NCBI GenBank assembly: GCA_045589955.1
Contig: JAZNQD010000003.1
Coordinates: 1 to 36,018, forward strand
Length of the DNA stretch: 36,018 nucleotides
Direction: 5' to 3'
DNA from: CAJGCS01 sp045589955
GTDB lineage: Bacteria; Bacillota_I; Bacilli_A; ML615J-28; CAG-313
Numbering within the stretch: the first letter of the stretch is position 1; each line of letters begins with the position of its first letter. This document shows, one piece after another, positions 1 through 7,852 of the stretch. A program made the translations under genes and the position numbers. The notes under the pieces were generated by a model, which worked only from the letters and a program-made list of their open reading frames with translations, made no database searches and had not been told where the DNA came from.

Positions 1-141
1 TGGCAATAAAAGATTACATTAATTATTTCAATACGCAAAGATTAGCTTATTCATTAAAATATAAAACCCCCATTCAATATAGAACTGAACAAGGGTTTAT
101 ATAAATGTTTTTTTTGTGTCTACTTTTTCTTGACTATTTCA
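1..141 (+). mobile_element. Right end of an IS3-family (IS150-like) insertion sequence
   Basis: The window opens inside an insertion sequence. Positions 3-104 encode the C-terminal tail of an IS3-family transposase. They are followed at 116-141 by a sequence that looks like the right terminal repeat: its complement starts TGAAATAGTCAAGAAAAAGT, the usual start of IS150-type ends. The left end and the target duplication lie outside or cannot be seen. The element stops about 20 bases short of the copA stop codon. The family call rests on the protein tail and the end sequence together; the exact boundary is an estimate. Confidence 0.72.
3..104 (+). CDS. IS3-family transposase OrfB, C-terminal fragment
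   Basis: The frame starting at position 3 gives 33 residues and then TAA, with no start codon in the window because the gene begins upstream. The tail contains YINYFNTQR, then KYKTPIQYR. These match the last conserved block of the IS3/IS150 integrase (a Y-I-x-x-Y-N-x-x-R stretch followed by a P-x-x-Y-R motif). The DDE catalytic residues would lie upstream and cannot be checked, so whether the full element is active is unknown. Confidence 0.75.
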   Translation, partial: AIKDYINYFNTQRLAYSLKYKTPIQYRTEQGFI

Positions 142-161
142 GCTGATAAAGCCTCATTTTT

Positions 162-371
162 TTAGTCTATTTTTTTAACTTCGTAACCAGCATCAGTGAT
201 AGCATTAATAATAACTTCATTATTAATATCATCTGATAACTCAATTACTGCATTTTTCTTTTTAAGATTAACGGTTACTTTTGTAACATTAGGAAGATTT
301 TTTAAGACGCCTTCTACACGGGCAACACAGTGCATGCACATCATTCCTTCAATATAAATAGTTTTTTTCAT
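162..371 (-). CDS. Possible separately translated CopZ-like copper chaperone inside copA
   Basis: In the same frame as copA, Met748 begins a complete 69-residue heavy-metal-associated domain (MKKTIYIEG, then CMHC). On the minus strand the ATG at 371-369 is preceded by AAGGAG at 384-389, with 12 nt between them, which is longer than the best spacing but usable. The domain boundary coincides exactly with this start. Free CopZ is a known partner of CopA, and in E. coli a free metal-binding domain is also made from the copA gene, though there by frameshifting. Independent translation here is an inference; the same bases also encode the end of full-length CopA. Confidence 0.45.
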   Translation of the reverse strand: MKKTIYIEGMMCMHCVARVEGVLKNLPNVTKVTVNLKKKNAVIELSDDINNEVIINAITDAGYEVKKID

Positions 372-2612
372 AACGTTGATTATCTCCTTATCTTTTTTTA
401 TTTTAAAACGTTGTAGTCTTAATGCATTTGTTACAACAAATAAAGAACTTAGACTCATTGCTGATGAACCTAACATTGGTGTTAAGACAATATTGAAATG
501 AGATAATAATCCACAAGCAATGAATATACCAATGACATTATAGAAGAAAGCCCAAAATAAATTTAATTTTATGTTATTTACTGTTTTCTTGCTAAGTTTA
601 ATCATTGTATTAATAGTATCTAAATTTTGATTTGTTAAAACAATATTCGCACAATCAATGGCGATATCATTTCCGCTTGAAATGGCTATACCAAGATTGG
701 CTTGTTTTAAAGCTGGGGAATCGTTTATACCGTCACCAACAAAAGCAACAACATGATCTTTTTGATATTTTTTTACAATATCTAATTTATCTTCAGGTAG
801 TACATCAGCATTAACTTCATTGATTCCTAATTCATTAGCAATTGATAATGCAGTTTGTTTGGCATCACCTGTAACTAAAGCAGTTTTAATGCCTTGTTTA
901 TGAAGATTTGAAATTGTTTCTTTACTTGATTCTTTAATCTTATCGGCAACAACAAAAACAGCTAATATTTTTGTGCTTGCTAAATATAGAATTGTTTTGC
1001 CTAAGTATTTATTTTCTAATTCTTTAATGAAACTAGTATCATATTCGACATTAAATTTATCTAAGATTTTTTGATTGCCGATAACATATAATTGATCTTC
1101 GATGTAACCAGTACCACCTAATCCTTTATGATAAACATAATTTGTAATATTTGCTTTTTCAATTTTTTGTTCTTTAACAAAATCGTTAATTGAATTTGCT
1201 AGAGGATGATTTGAAAAACTTTCTAAACCATAGGCAATGGATAAAGTTGAAGCCTCGTGTAAGCCGCTGAAATTTTCAAAATGAATAACTGATGGCTTAC
1301 CTTCTGTAAGAGTACCTGTTTTATCAAATAAAACGATATTTATTTTTTTAGCAAGTTGTAAAGATTCGGCATCTTTAAATAGAATTCCAAATTTTGCGGC
1401 TTTACCAGTTGCAACCATTATAGCAATTGGAGTTGCTAAACCTAAAGCACAAGGACATGAAATTACAAGAACGCATATACTATAATTTAAACTAGAATCT
1501 AAATCATGACTTATACACATCCAAGTAATAAAGGTAATTAATGAAATGGTACAAACAATTGGAACAAAATAAAGTGACACTTTATCGGCAAACTTTTCAA
1601 TTGGGGCCTTGCTAGAACCAGCATCTTGAACCATTTTGATAATCTTAGCAATAGTAGTTTCAGATTTAATTTTTTCAACTCTAATTTTAATATAACCATT
1701 TTTATTAATAGTTGCACTTGTGACAAAGTCTCCTACACCTACTTCAACTGGCATACTTTCACCTGTGATAGCTGACTTATCAATATAGCTATGGCCTTCA
1801 ATGATTGTTCCATCAACAGGAATATATTCATCTTGTTTAACAACAATAATTTGACCAATTTTTAGATCATTAATATTAACTCTTTTTTGTTCATTATTTT
1901 CTTCTATAGTTACAGTATCAGGAATAAATTTATATAATTCTTCAATAGCTTTTCCGGTTTTTTTCTTTGATTTTGCTTCGAGGAATTTTCCTAAGGTAAC
2001 AAGTACTAAAATCATTACTGATGATTCATAATATAAGTGATGTGTACTTCCTAAACTAATTGATTCTGGTTTGATAAATAATATAAAAGTAATTACAACA
2101 CTGTATATGAAAGATGCAGATGATCCAAGTGAAACTAGACTATCCATATTAGGTGCTAGTTTAAAAATTAGTTTAAATCCTTTTATAAAAAAGTGGTTAT
2201 TGATAATAATAATCGGCAATGCTAAAAGTGCTTGTGCTAAAGCATAAAAGTGTGCATTTGTCTGATTATTTAAAAAAGGTATTTTTAAGCCAATCATTGG
2301 CCCCATTGATAAAATCATAAGGGGGATGATGAAGATTAAAGATAATAAGAAGTTTCTTTTTAATAATTTTGTGCTATCTGTGTTTTTATCAAATTTAGTA
2401 TTAGATGCAAATGGTTTGTATCCAAGTGATTTAACTAAATCAAATATTTCTTTTTCGGAAATGACTTTTTCGTCATATTCGATATCCATTAACTCATTTA
2501 ATAAGTTAACATTACACTTAGCAACTCCTTGTTTCTTTGAAACGTTGTTTTGGACGGTTGCAGAGCAAGCAGAACAAGTCATTCCTTTTATAATATATTT
2601 ATCTTGTTTCAT
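162..2612 (-). CDS. copA: Copper-exporting P1B-type ATPase with N- and C-terminal heavy-metal domains
   Basis: Membrane pump that uses ATP to move Cu(I) out of the cytoplasm. Domains in order: an N-terminal heavy-metal-associated domain with CSAC at residues 13-16, membrane helices, the actuator motif TGES at 283-286, the transport-site CPC at 386-388, the phosphorylated aspartate D430 in DKTGTLT, the HP dipeptide at 469-470, GDGINDS from 626, and late helices with YN (691-692) and an M-S-x-S-S pattern typical of Cu(I) pumps. Unusually, a second heavy-metal domain with CMHC (759-762) is fused at the C-terminus; this would normally be the separate chaperone CopZ. That domain starts at an internal ATG with its own Shine-Dalgarno sequence. 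The gene lies 5 nt after the membrane protein at 2618-3163 and should share its promoter. No copper-responsive regulator gene is in the window. Confidence 0.95.
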   Translation of the reverse strand: MKQDKYIIKGMTCSACSATVQNNVSKKQGVAKCNVNLLNELMDIEYDEKVISEKEIFDLVKSLGYKPFASNTKFDKNTDSTKLLKRNFLLSLIFIIPLMILSMGPMIGLKIPFLNNQTNAHFYALAQALLALPIIIINNHFFIKGFKLIFKLAPNMDSLVSLGSSASFIYSVVITFILFIKPESISLGSTHHLYYESSVMILVLVTLGKFLEAKSKKKTGKAIEELYKFIPDTVTIEENNEQKRVNINDLKIGQIIVVKQDEYIPVDGTIIEGHSYIDKSAITGESMPVEVGVGDFVTSATINKNGYIKIRVEKIKSETTIAKIIKMVQDAGSSKAPIEKFADKVSLYFVPIVCTISLITFITWMCISHDLDSSLNYSICVLVISCPCALGLATPIAIMVATGKAAKFGILFKDAESLQLAKKINIVLFDKTGTLTEGKPSVIHFENFSGLHEASTLSIAYGLESFSNHPLANSINDFVKEQKIEKANITNYVYHKGLGGTGYIEDQLYVIGNQKILDKFNVEYDTSFIKELENKYLGKTILYLASTKILAVFVVADKIKESSKETISNLHKQGIKTALVTGDAKQTALSIANELGINEVNADVLPEDKLDIVKKYQKDHVVAFVGDGINDSPALKQANLGIAISSGNDIAIDCANIVLTNQNLDTINTMIKLSKKTVNNIKLNLFWAFFYNVIGIFIACGLLSHFNIVLTPMLGSSAMSLSSLFVVTNALRLQRFKIKKDKEIINVMKKTIYIEGMMCMHCVARVEGVLKNLPNVTKVTVNLKKKNAVIELSDDINNEVIINAITDAGYEVKKID
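384..389 (-). promoter_or_regulatory. Internal ribosome binding site within copA
   Basis: AAGGAG on the minus strand, 12 nt before the in-frame ATG at 371. In the copA frame these bases fall in the Lys-Glu codons just after the last transmembrane helix, in a linker where codon choice is free. This makes an internal start possible. Confidence 0.45.
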
Positions 2613-2617
2613 AAGGC

Positions 2618-3163
2618 CTATTTTCTAATAAATAATGAATGATCATCCTCGTTTATTACACGAATTCCATAAACGTTTGTTTTAGGAGTTACAAAGACGA
2701 TTTCACATTCATTAATATATTTTGTGATTTTTTTAGCATTTGGTGATAAAACAACAACTCGAATTGAATCATCATCAGGTTTGTAATTCATAAATGATTC
2801 AATTCCATGAACATATTTCTTAAAAGGCTGAACTTTACTTGGATTTTTACCAGCTCCATACTTTACTTCCCAAGTAGTAACATTATTGATTTGAACTTCG
2901 GCATAACTTGGGATACCTAATAATTTTACTAAATATAATTTTTCACCAATTGTAAGTTTATAATCATAAATATTATTGTTAGAATTATCAAATTTATATT
3001 CGATATTGTTCTCATTTAATTTTTTTATTAGTTCGTTAGCCCATCCACCTTTATTAGCAACAGGGGCAGAAATAACGAAGAAAAGGACAATACCAATTAT
3101 AATTACAATACCAATTCCAACACCAATATAAAAGACAGGTTCTTGAAAAATATTTAATAACAT
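2618..3163 (-). CDS. Membrane-anchored protein of unknown function upstream of copA
   Basis: 181 residues. One hydrophobic helix spans about residues 10-33, followed by a soluble domain of about 145 residues. That domain contains EVQINN, then WEVKYG and GKNPSKVQPF. The E-x-K in a beta-strand, followed by N-P-x-x-x-Q, faintly recalls the NERD/restriction-endonuclease-like fold, but the match is weak and no full catalytic set is evident. The start is supported by a strong AGAGGTGAT ribosome site about 5 nt before the ATG and by a good promoter just upstream. It is the first gene of a two-gene unit with copA. I do not recognise the family; a link to copper handling is inferred only from position. 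Confidence 0.7.
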   Translation of the reverse strand: MLLNIFQEPVFYIGVGIGIVIIIGIVLFFVISAPVANKGGWANELIKKLNENNIEYKFDNSNNNIYDYKLTIGEKLYLVKLLGIPSYAEVQINNVTTWEVKYGAGKNPSKVQPFKKYVHGIESFMNYKPDDDSIRVVVLSPNAKKITKYINECEIVFVTPKTNVYGIRVINEDDHSLFIRK

Positions 3164-3181
3164 TACATCACCTCTTAATTT

Positions 3182-3210
3182 ATTATAATATAAATGATTT
3201 AGAAAGTCAA
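3182..3210 (-). promoter_or_regulatory. Promoter for the membrane protein-copA unit
   Basis: Minus-strand -35 TTGACT (3205-3210) and -10 TATAAT (3182-3187) are separated by exactly 17 nt. The predicted transcript start is near 3175, giving a leader of only about 12 nt that is almost entirely the ribosome site. No palindrome resembling a CsoR or CopY operator is obvious. Confidence 0.75.
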
Positions 3211-3275
3211 TTAATCAGTTGATATAGTGCCTATGCTAATTTTTTTAACTTGCATATGTTAATATTGGTGATGAT

Positions 3276-3587
3276 ATGAATTTGATAGTTGGAAATGTTA
3301 CTGAGGAAATGAAAAAGTTTATAAGAAAACAAAAATTTACAACTGATACTCTAATTATAAATAAAATGTGTAATGTTAAGTATATCACTGAACCAATTAT
3401 TCTTTATATTCCTTTTGGCTTAATAAATCGTTTTGGGTTACTTAATGATACAATGGTTCATATTGAAGAATTGTTTATTACACTAAATATTAAAAAAGTT
3501 TATTATGGTGATATTAAAAATAAAACGCATTTGTTAAAACTTTCAAAGATGTATTCAGTTGAAATAGAGCTATTAGACAACAAGTAA
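3276..3587 (+). CDS. Small hypothetical protein
   Basis: 103 residues, no signal peptide and no transmembrane helix. The ATG follows GGTGATGAT, a reasonable ribosome site. The sequence alternates basic and hydrophobic stretches, with PFGLINRFGLLND in the middle and a Lys-rich C-terminal half. It is transcribed away from the copA unit and ends in its own terminator, so it is probably a single-gene transcript. I recognise no family. It is treated as real because it has a ribosome site, a terminator on its stop codon and no competing frame. Confidence 0.6.
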   Translation: MNLIVGNVTEEMKKFIRKQKFTTDTLIINKMCNVKYITEPIILYIPFGLINRFGLLNDTMVHIEELFITLNIKKVYYGDIKNKTHLLKLSKMYSVEIELLDNK

Positions 3588-3610
3588 AAGTAGATTTTAC
3601 TTGCTTTTTT
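3581..3610 (+). terminator. Rho-independent terminator after the 103-residue protein
   Basis: A perfect 9-bp stem CAAGTAAAA / TTTTACTTG (3581-3589 with 3595-3603) with a 5-nt loop, followed by CTTTTTT. The stop codon is inside the left arm. The stem end and T-run also supply the -35 hexamer of the next promoter. Confidence 0.75.
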
Positions 3611-3629
3611 GTTTAAATTAGTATATAAT
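3601..3629 (+). promoter_or_regulatory. Promoter embedded in the preceding terminator
   Basis: -35 TTGCTT (3601-3606) and -10 TATAAT (3624-3629) with 17 nt between. The -35 element is the junction of the terminator's 3' arm and its T-tract. It would drive the acidic membrane protein and probably lepA. Confidence 0.6.
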
Positions 3630-3658
3630 ATAGGGGCTATTACTTAAGGAGGTATAGT

Positions 3659-4267
3659 ATGGATATAGAAACTATAATTGGCATAGTTATTGGCGCATTT
3701 TTAGTTGCTGCTATAATTATGGAATTTAAAAATAAAAATAAAAAGGGAGACCTTTTTACTAATATTATCATTGCTGTTATTGGATTTGGCACTAGTGTAT
3801 ACATGCTTTACAGTTTCTTTAATGGATCTAAAGATGAAAATACAGGAATGTTCAGTTCAACAAAATTCTTTTCAGATATAGATGTTTATATTTACTTTAT
3901 TGTTATTTTAATCTCTATTGCTTTTACTGCTATTTTCTTAACATTCTATTTCAAAAATAAAGATTTAGTAGAACAAAATGAAGATGATGAAACTGTTGAT
4001 GAAGAAGACGAAGAATTATCTGATGAAGAAATTGAAGAAATCTTAGAAAAAGAAAATGCTGAAGAAGATCAAGAAGATTCTTTAGATCATGAAGAAAAAT
4101 TAGATGAAAATGAATCTTCACAAGAAAAAATTGATGATCAAATCGTTTTAGAAAGCTTAACTGCACAAAAACCTAAAGTCTTAAAAGTTAACGAAGAAGA
4201 CTTTAAATTTAAAGAAGGAGCAACCCAAGTTCCTACAAATCAAAGAAACCCATTTGAGAAAAAATAA
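3659..4267 (+). CDS. Membrane protein with a long acidic cytoplasmic tail
   Basis: 202 residues. Three predicted membrane helices lie at about 4-22, 34-54 and 77-99. They are followed by a strongly acidic, Glu/Asp-rich low-complexity stretch (about 105-160) and a short basic C-terminus. The start is fixed by a near-perfect AAGGAGG ribosome site about 7 nt before the ATG. It lies directly upstream of lepA and probably shares its transcript, separated only by a weak hairpin. The acidic tail could bind metal or a basic protein or ribosome surface, but nothing specific can be claimed. Family not recognised. Confidence 0.65.
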   Translation: MDIETIIGIVIGAFLVAAIIMEFKNKNKKGDLFTNIIIAVIGFGTSVYMLYSFFNGSKDENTGMFSSTKFFSDIDVYIYFIVILISIAFTAIFLTFYFKNKDLVEQNEDDETVDEEDEELSDEEIEEILEKENAEEDQEDSLDHEEKLDENESSQEKIDDQIVLESLTAQKPKVLKVNEEDFKFKEGATQVPTNQRNPFEKK

Positions 4268-4291
4268 TCATGATTTCTAAATCATGATTTT
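4266..4291 (+). terminator. Hairpin between the acidic membrane protein and lepA
   Basis: AATCATGATTT and its complement AAATCATGATT sit two bases apart, able to form an 11-bp stem. The run after it is only TTAATTATATTT, so it is at best a leaky terminator. It may instead be an mRNA stability element. Confidence 0.4.
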
Positions 4292-4323
4292 AATTATATT
4301 TGTCGATTAGAAAGGAGTAAAAT

Positions 4324-6144
4324 ATGGATTCTAAAGCTTTATTAGAAAGACAAAAGAGAATTAGAAACTTTTCAATAATTGCTCATATTGACCATGGTAA
4401 AAGTACACTAGCCGACCGAATTTTGGAAAAAACACGCACTTTAGAAGTTCGTGAAATGAAAGACCAAATTCTTGATTCGATGGATTTAGAGCGTGAACGT
4501 GGTATTACAATTAAACTTAATTCAGTTGAGTTAGAATACCATGCTAAAGATGGTGAAACTTATATTTTTCATTTAATTGATACTCCTGGGCATGTCGACT
4601 TTACTTATGAAGTTTCAAGATCACTTGCAGCGTGCGAAGGCGCTGTCCTTGTTGTTGATGCTGCACAAGGGATTGAGGCTCAAACCCTTGCCAATGTTTA
4701 CTTAGCGATAGACAATGATCTTGAAATTATTCCTTTAATAAATAAAATTGATTTACCCGCAGCTAATCCTGATGGTGTCAAAAAAGAAATTGAAGATGTT
4801 ATTGGTTTGGATGCTTCTAATGCTGTTTTAGCAAGCGCTAAAGAAGGTATTGGTATTGAAGAATTATTAGAAAGAATTGTTGAAGAAGTACCAGCACCTA
4901 CAGGAGATCCAACTGCTCCTTTAGAAGCATTAATTTTTGACTCTTATTACGATCCATATCGTGGTGTTATACCGCTAATCAGAATTAAAAACGGTACTTT
5001 AAAACGTGGTGATAAAATTAAAATGATGTCAACTGGTGCTGTAGCTGAAGTTGTTGAACTTGGCGTTACAACACCCAAAGAAAAGAAAAAAGATTTCTTA
5101 TCTGTTGGTGATGTAGGGTTTTTAGCAGCTGCAATTAAAGATGTAGCCAACGTTCGTGTAGGGGATACAATTACTTTAGCTGATAACCCTGCACAAAAGC
5201 CTTTACCAGGCTATCGCAAAATGAATTCAATGGTATTTTGTGGCTTGTATCCGATTGAAGCAAATAAGTATAATGATTTAAAAGAAGCATTAGAAAAATT
5301 AAAATTAAATGATGCTGCATTAATGTTTGAACCTGAAACTTCACAAGCATTAGGCTTTGGGTTCCGCGTCGGTTTTTTAGGCTTATTACATATGGATGTT
5401 ATTGAAGAAAGATTAGAACGCGAATTTAAAATCGAACTCATTGCAACAGCTCCAAGTGTAGAATATCATGTTAAAATGACTAATGGCGAAACGATTATTG
5501 TTGATAATCCATCTGCTTTGCCAGATATGACTAAGATTAAAGCAATAGAAGAACCATATATTAATGCAACAATCATGGCGCCAAATGAATATGTTGGTCC
5601 TATTATGGAAGTTTGTCAAGATAAACGTGGTAGTTTTGTAACGATGGAGTATATTAATGAATCACGTGTTGCAATTCATTACGATATACCACTATCAGAA
5701 ATTGTTTATGATTTCTTTGATAAACTAAAATCAATGACAAAAGGATATGCATCTTTTGACTATGAATTAGGTGAATATAAAGAATCAAAATTAGTTAAGA
5801 TGGATATTTTATTAAATGGTGATAAAGTCGATGCTCTTAGTGCCATTGTTCATAAAGATTTTGCTTATGGAAGAGGTAAAGAACTAGTTCATAAGTTACG
5901 TAAACTTATCCCTAGACAACAATTTGAAATTCCTGTTCAAGCTGCAGTAGGGTCTAAAATTATTGCTCGTGAAGATATTGCTGCATTACGTAAAGATGTT
6001 CTAGCAAAATGTTATGGTGGTGACGTTTCCCGAAAACGCAAATTACTTGAAAAACAAAAAGAAGGAAAAAAGAGAATGAAACAAATAGGTACTGTTGAAA
6101 TTCCTCAAGAAGCTTTCCTTGCTATTTTAAAATTAGACGATTAA
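4324..6144 (+). CDS. lepA: Elongation factor 4 (LepA), ribosomal back-translocase GTPase
   Basis: 606 residues, the normal length. GTPase that acts on the ribosome and affects translocation and ribosome assembly. The G-motifs are all present: AHIDHGKST at 20-28 (P-loop), GITIK (switch I), DTPGHVDF (switch II), NKIDLP and SAKEG. The LepA-specific C-terminal domain is recognisable from the basic RKRKLLEKQKEGKKRMK block and the final VEIPQEAF. The ATG follows AAAGGAG at good spacing. A terminator follows the stop. hemW is next, an arrangement common in Firmicutes. Confidence 0.97.
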   Translation: MDSKALLERQKRIRNFSIIAHIDHGKSTLADRILEKTRTLEVREMKDQILDSMDLERERGITIKLNSVELEYHAKDGETYIFHLIDTPGHVDFTYEVSRSLAACEGAVLVVDAAQGIEAQTLANVYLAIDNDLEIIPLINKIDLPAANPDGVKKEIEDVIGLDASNAVLASAKEGIGIEELLERIVEEVPAPTGDPTAPLEALIFDSYYDPYRGVIPLIRIKNGTLKRGDKIKMMSTGAVAEVVELGVTTPKEKKKDFLSVGDVGFLAAAIKDVANVRVGDTITLADNPAQKPLPGYRKMNSMVFCGLYPIEANKYNDLKEALEKLKLNDAALMFEPETSQALGFGFRVGFLGLLHMDVIEERLEREFKIELIATAPSVEYHVKMTNGETIIVDNPSALPDMTKIKAIEEPYINATIMAPNEYVGPIMEVCQDKRGSFVTMEYINESRVAIHYDIPLSEIVYDFFDKLKSMTKGYASFDYELGEYKESKLVKMDILLNGDKVDALSAIVHKDFAYGRGKELVHKLRKLIPRQQFEIPVQAAVGSKIIAREDIAALRKDVLAKCYGGDVSRKRKLLEKQKEGKKRMKQIGTVEIPQEAFLAILKLDD

Positions 6145-6170
6145 CAAAACTTGAAAAAGTTTTGTTTTTT
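6143..6170 (+). terminator. Rho-independent terminator after lepA
   Basis: A 10-bp stem AACAAAACTT / AAGTTTTGTT with a GAAA tetraloop, running into a T-rich tract at 6165-6170. It overlaps the lepA stop codon and lies about 45 nt before hemW. Confidence 0.8.
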
Positions 6171-6215
6171 GTTTTAAAAATAAGTAAAATATGTTAAAAT
6201 ATAAGCGGTGATACT

Positions 6216-7346
6216 ATGAAGGGGATTTATATTCATATTCCTTTTTGTCGAAAGATATGCAACTATTGCGACTTTTACAAAATGGTAGTAAGTGACAAAT
6301 TTAAAAGTGAATACGTTGATTATTTAATTAAAGATCTTGAGTTAACTTTTGAAAAAAACAATATTGAAAAAGTTGATACAATTTATATTGGTGGGGGAAC
6401 TCCATCATCTTTACCTTTAAATTTGCTTGAAAAATTATTTCAAACCCTTCTAAGAAAGATCGAATTATCTAAACTTGAAGAATTCACCATTGAAGCTAAC
6501 CCAGAGGACTTGACAAATGAGTTTATTATTCTTTTAAAAAAATATTTTGTTAGTCGTGTAAGTATTGGCGTTCAAACTTTTGATATTAGAAATTATTCGA
6601 TACTAGGTCGTTACACTGATTTTGAAACATTAAAAAAGAAAATCCAAATATTAAAAGAAAATGGTATTAACAACTATAATTTAGATTTGATTTATGCAAT
6701 TCCAAATACTTCTTTAGCCAATTTAGAAAGTGATTTAGATTTAATGCTCGCTTTAAAACCAAATCATATTTCTACTTATTCGCTAATACTCGAAGAAAAA
6801 ACAATTTTACATCATCAATTTTTAAAAGAAGAAGTTAAAATGATTGATGATGAACTTGATGCAAAAATGTATGAACTAATTCAAAACAAACTTTTGGCAA
6901 ATGGATACTGTCAATATGAAATCAGTAATTTTGCGCTGCCTGGTTATGAATCAAAACATAATCTCATATATTGGAATTATGATGAGTATTATGGAATTGG
7001 TGCATCAGGATCATCATTTGTAGGAAAAAAACGATATACAAAAGTAGCTAATATTAAAGAATACTATCGTTTACTAAACTTAGGAAAAGAGCCTTTTGAT
7101 GAAGTAGAAATTATAGATGATGATCGTCTAATCGAGGATTATATTATGCTAGGTTTACGTAAGACAAATGGAATTAATCTTGATGACTTCGAAAAACGAT
7201 TTAACTGTTCTTTATTTGCTTTGTTTCCAAACTTTAAGCAAATGATTGAAGATCAATTATTAATTTTTGAAAATAACTTTATTTATATTAATCAAAAATA
7301 TTTATATATCTCTAATTTCATAATCTCAAAAATATTATTTAATTAG
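6216..7346 (+). CDS. hemW: HemW-like radical SAM haem chaperone
   Basis: 376 residues. The radical SAM cluster is C11-x3-C15-x2-C18 followed by DF, the HemW/HemN pattern. GGGTPS, the SAM-binding glycine motif, follows at about 61-66. HemW proteins lack the N-terminal part of true coproporphyrinogen dehydrogenase (HemN) and deliver haem to apoproteins; many older annotations call them oxygen-independent coproporphyrinogen oxidase. No haem biosynthesis gene is in the window. The ATG follows GGTGAT, and an extended -10-like TGTTAAAAT lies at 6192-6200. The membrane protein gene begins 8 nt after the stop. Confidence 0.88.
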   Translation: MKGIYIHIPFCRKICNYCDFYKMVVSDKFKSEYVDYLIKDLELTFEKNNIEKVDTIYIGGGTPSSLPLNLLEKLFQTLLRKIELSKLEEFTIEANPEDLTNEFIILLKKYFVSRVSIGVQTFDIRNYSILGRYTDFETLKKKIQILKENGINNYNLDLIYAIPNTSLANLESDLDLMLALKPNHISTYSLILEEKTILHHQFLKEEVKMIDDELDAKMYELIQNKLLANGYCQYEISNFALPGYESKHNLIYWNYDEYYGIGASGSSFVGKKRYTKVANIKEYYRLLNLGKEPFDEVEIIDDDRLIEDYIMLGLRKTNGINLDDFEKRFNCSLFALFPNFKQMIEDQLLIFENNFIYINQKYLYISNFIISKILFN

Positions 7347-7354
7347 AGGTAAAT

Positions 7355-7852
7355 GTGAAAAAAATAAAAAAACTTAAAGTTGCTCCAATTGTGAAAATCA
7401 TTATTATTTTTATGATATGTAGTTTCGTATTTGGAGTAATAGCAGCTTTGAAAATTCAAGTAAAACCAAACAATTTGCTTAAAGAAAAAACTTTTTTTCA
7501 AATTGCTTTAACCGCTTTTGTTTTTAACTATTGGCTTGTATTTTTGCTTTGGCAGTTTGGGAGAACAAAAGGAATATTTTTACTTTGTTATTTTTTGGTT
7601 TTTGTTAAATGCTTACTATTTGGAATTACTTTTTGTGTTAATTTAAGAACTTTAAATTCTTTAAGTTTTTTTAAATATTTTGTTTTGGATTTAGCACTGC
7701 TTTTTCCATTATTTGGTATTATCTTATATGATATTTCTTCATATAATTTTTATGATAATAAAAAGTATTCGTCGCAAATGCAAATTGTAGTATATACATT
7801 TTGGCTTTTAGCGTATTCACTTATATGCGGTTTTATTGGGAGTAAAATATGA
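7355..7852 (+). CDS. Polytopic membrane protein of unknown function
   Basis: 165 residues with about five predicted membrane helices (roughly 10-35, 47-69, 73-95, 104-127 and 142-164) and a basic N-terminus. The start is GTG at 7355, preceded by AGAGG at about 6 nt; the nearby ATG at 7353 is immediately closed by TGA. The last bases overlap xerD by ATGA, so translation of the two is probably coupled. It sits in a hemW-this-xerD-deoB unit. No family recognised. Confidence 0.7.
   Translation: MKKIKKLKVAPIVKIIIIFMICSFVFGVIAALKIQVKPNNLLKEKTFFQIALTAFVFNYWLVFLLWQFGRTKGIFLLCYFLVFVKCLLFGITFCVNLRTLNSLSFFKYFVLDLALLFPLFGIILYDISSYNFYDNKKYSSQMQIVVYTFWLLAYSLICGFIGSKI

Noticed and set aside
3164..3275. Copper-responsive operator (CsoR or CopY type) before the copA unit
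   Set aside because: No TACANNTGTA or G-tract palindrome is found, and no copper regulator gene is in the window.
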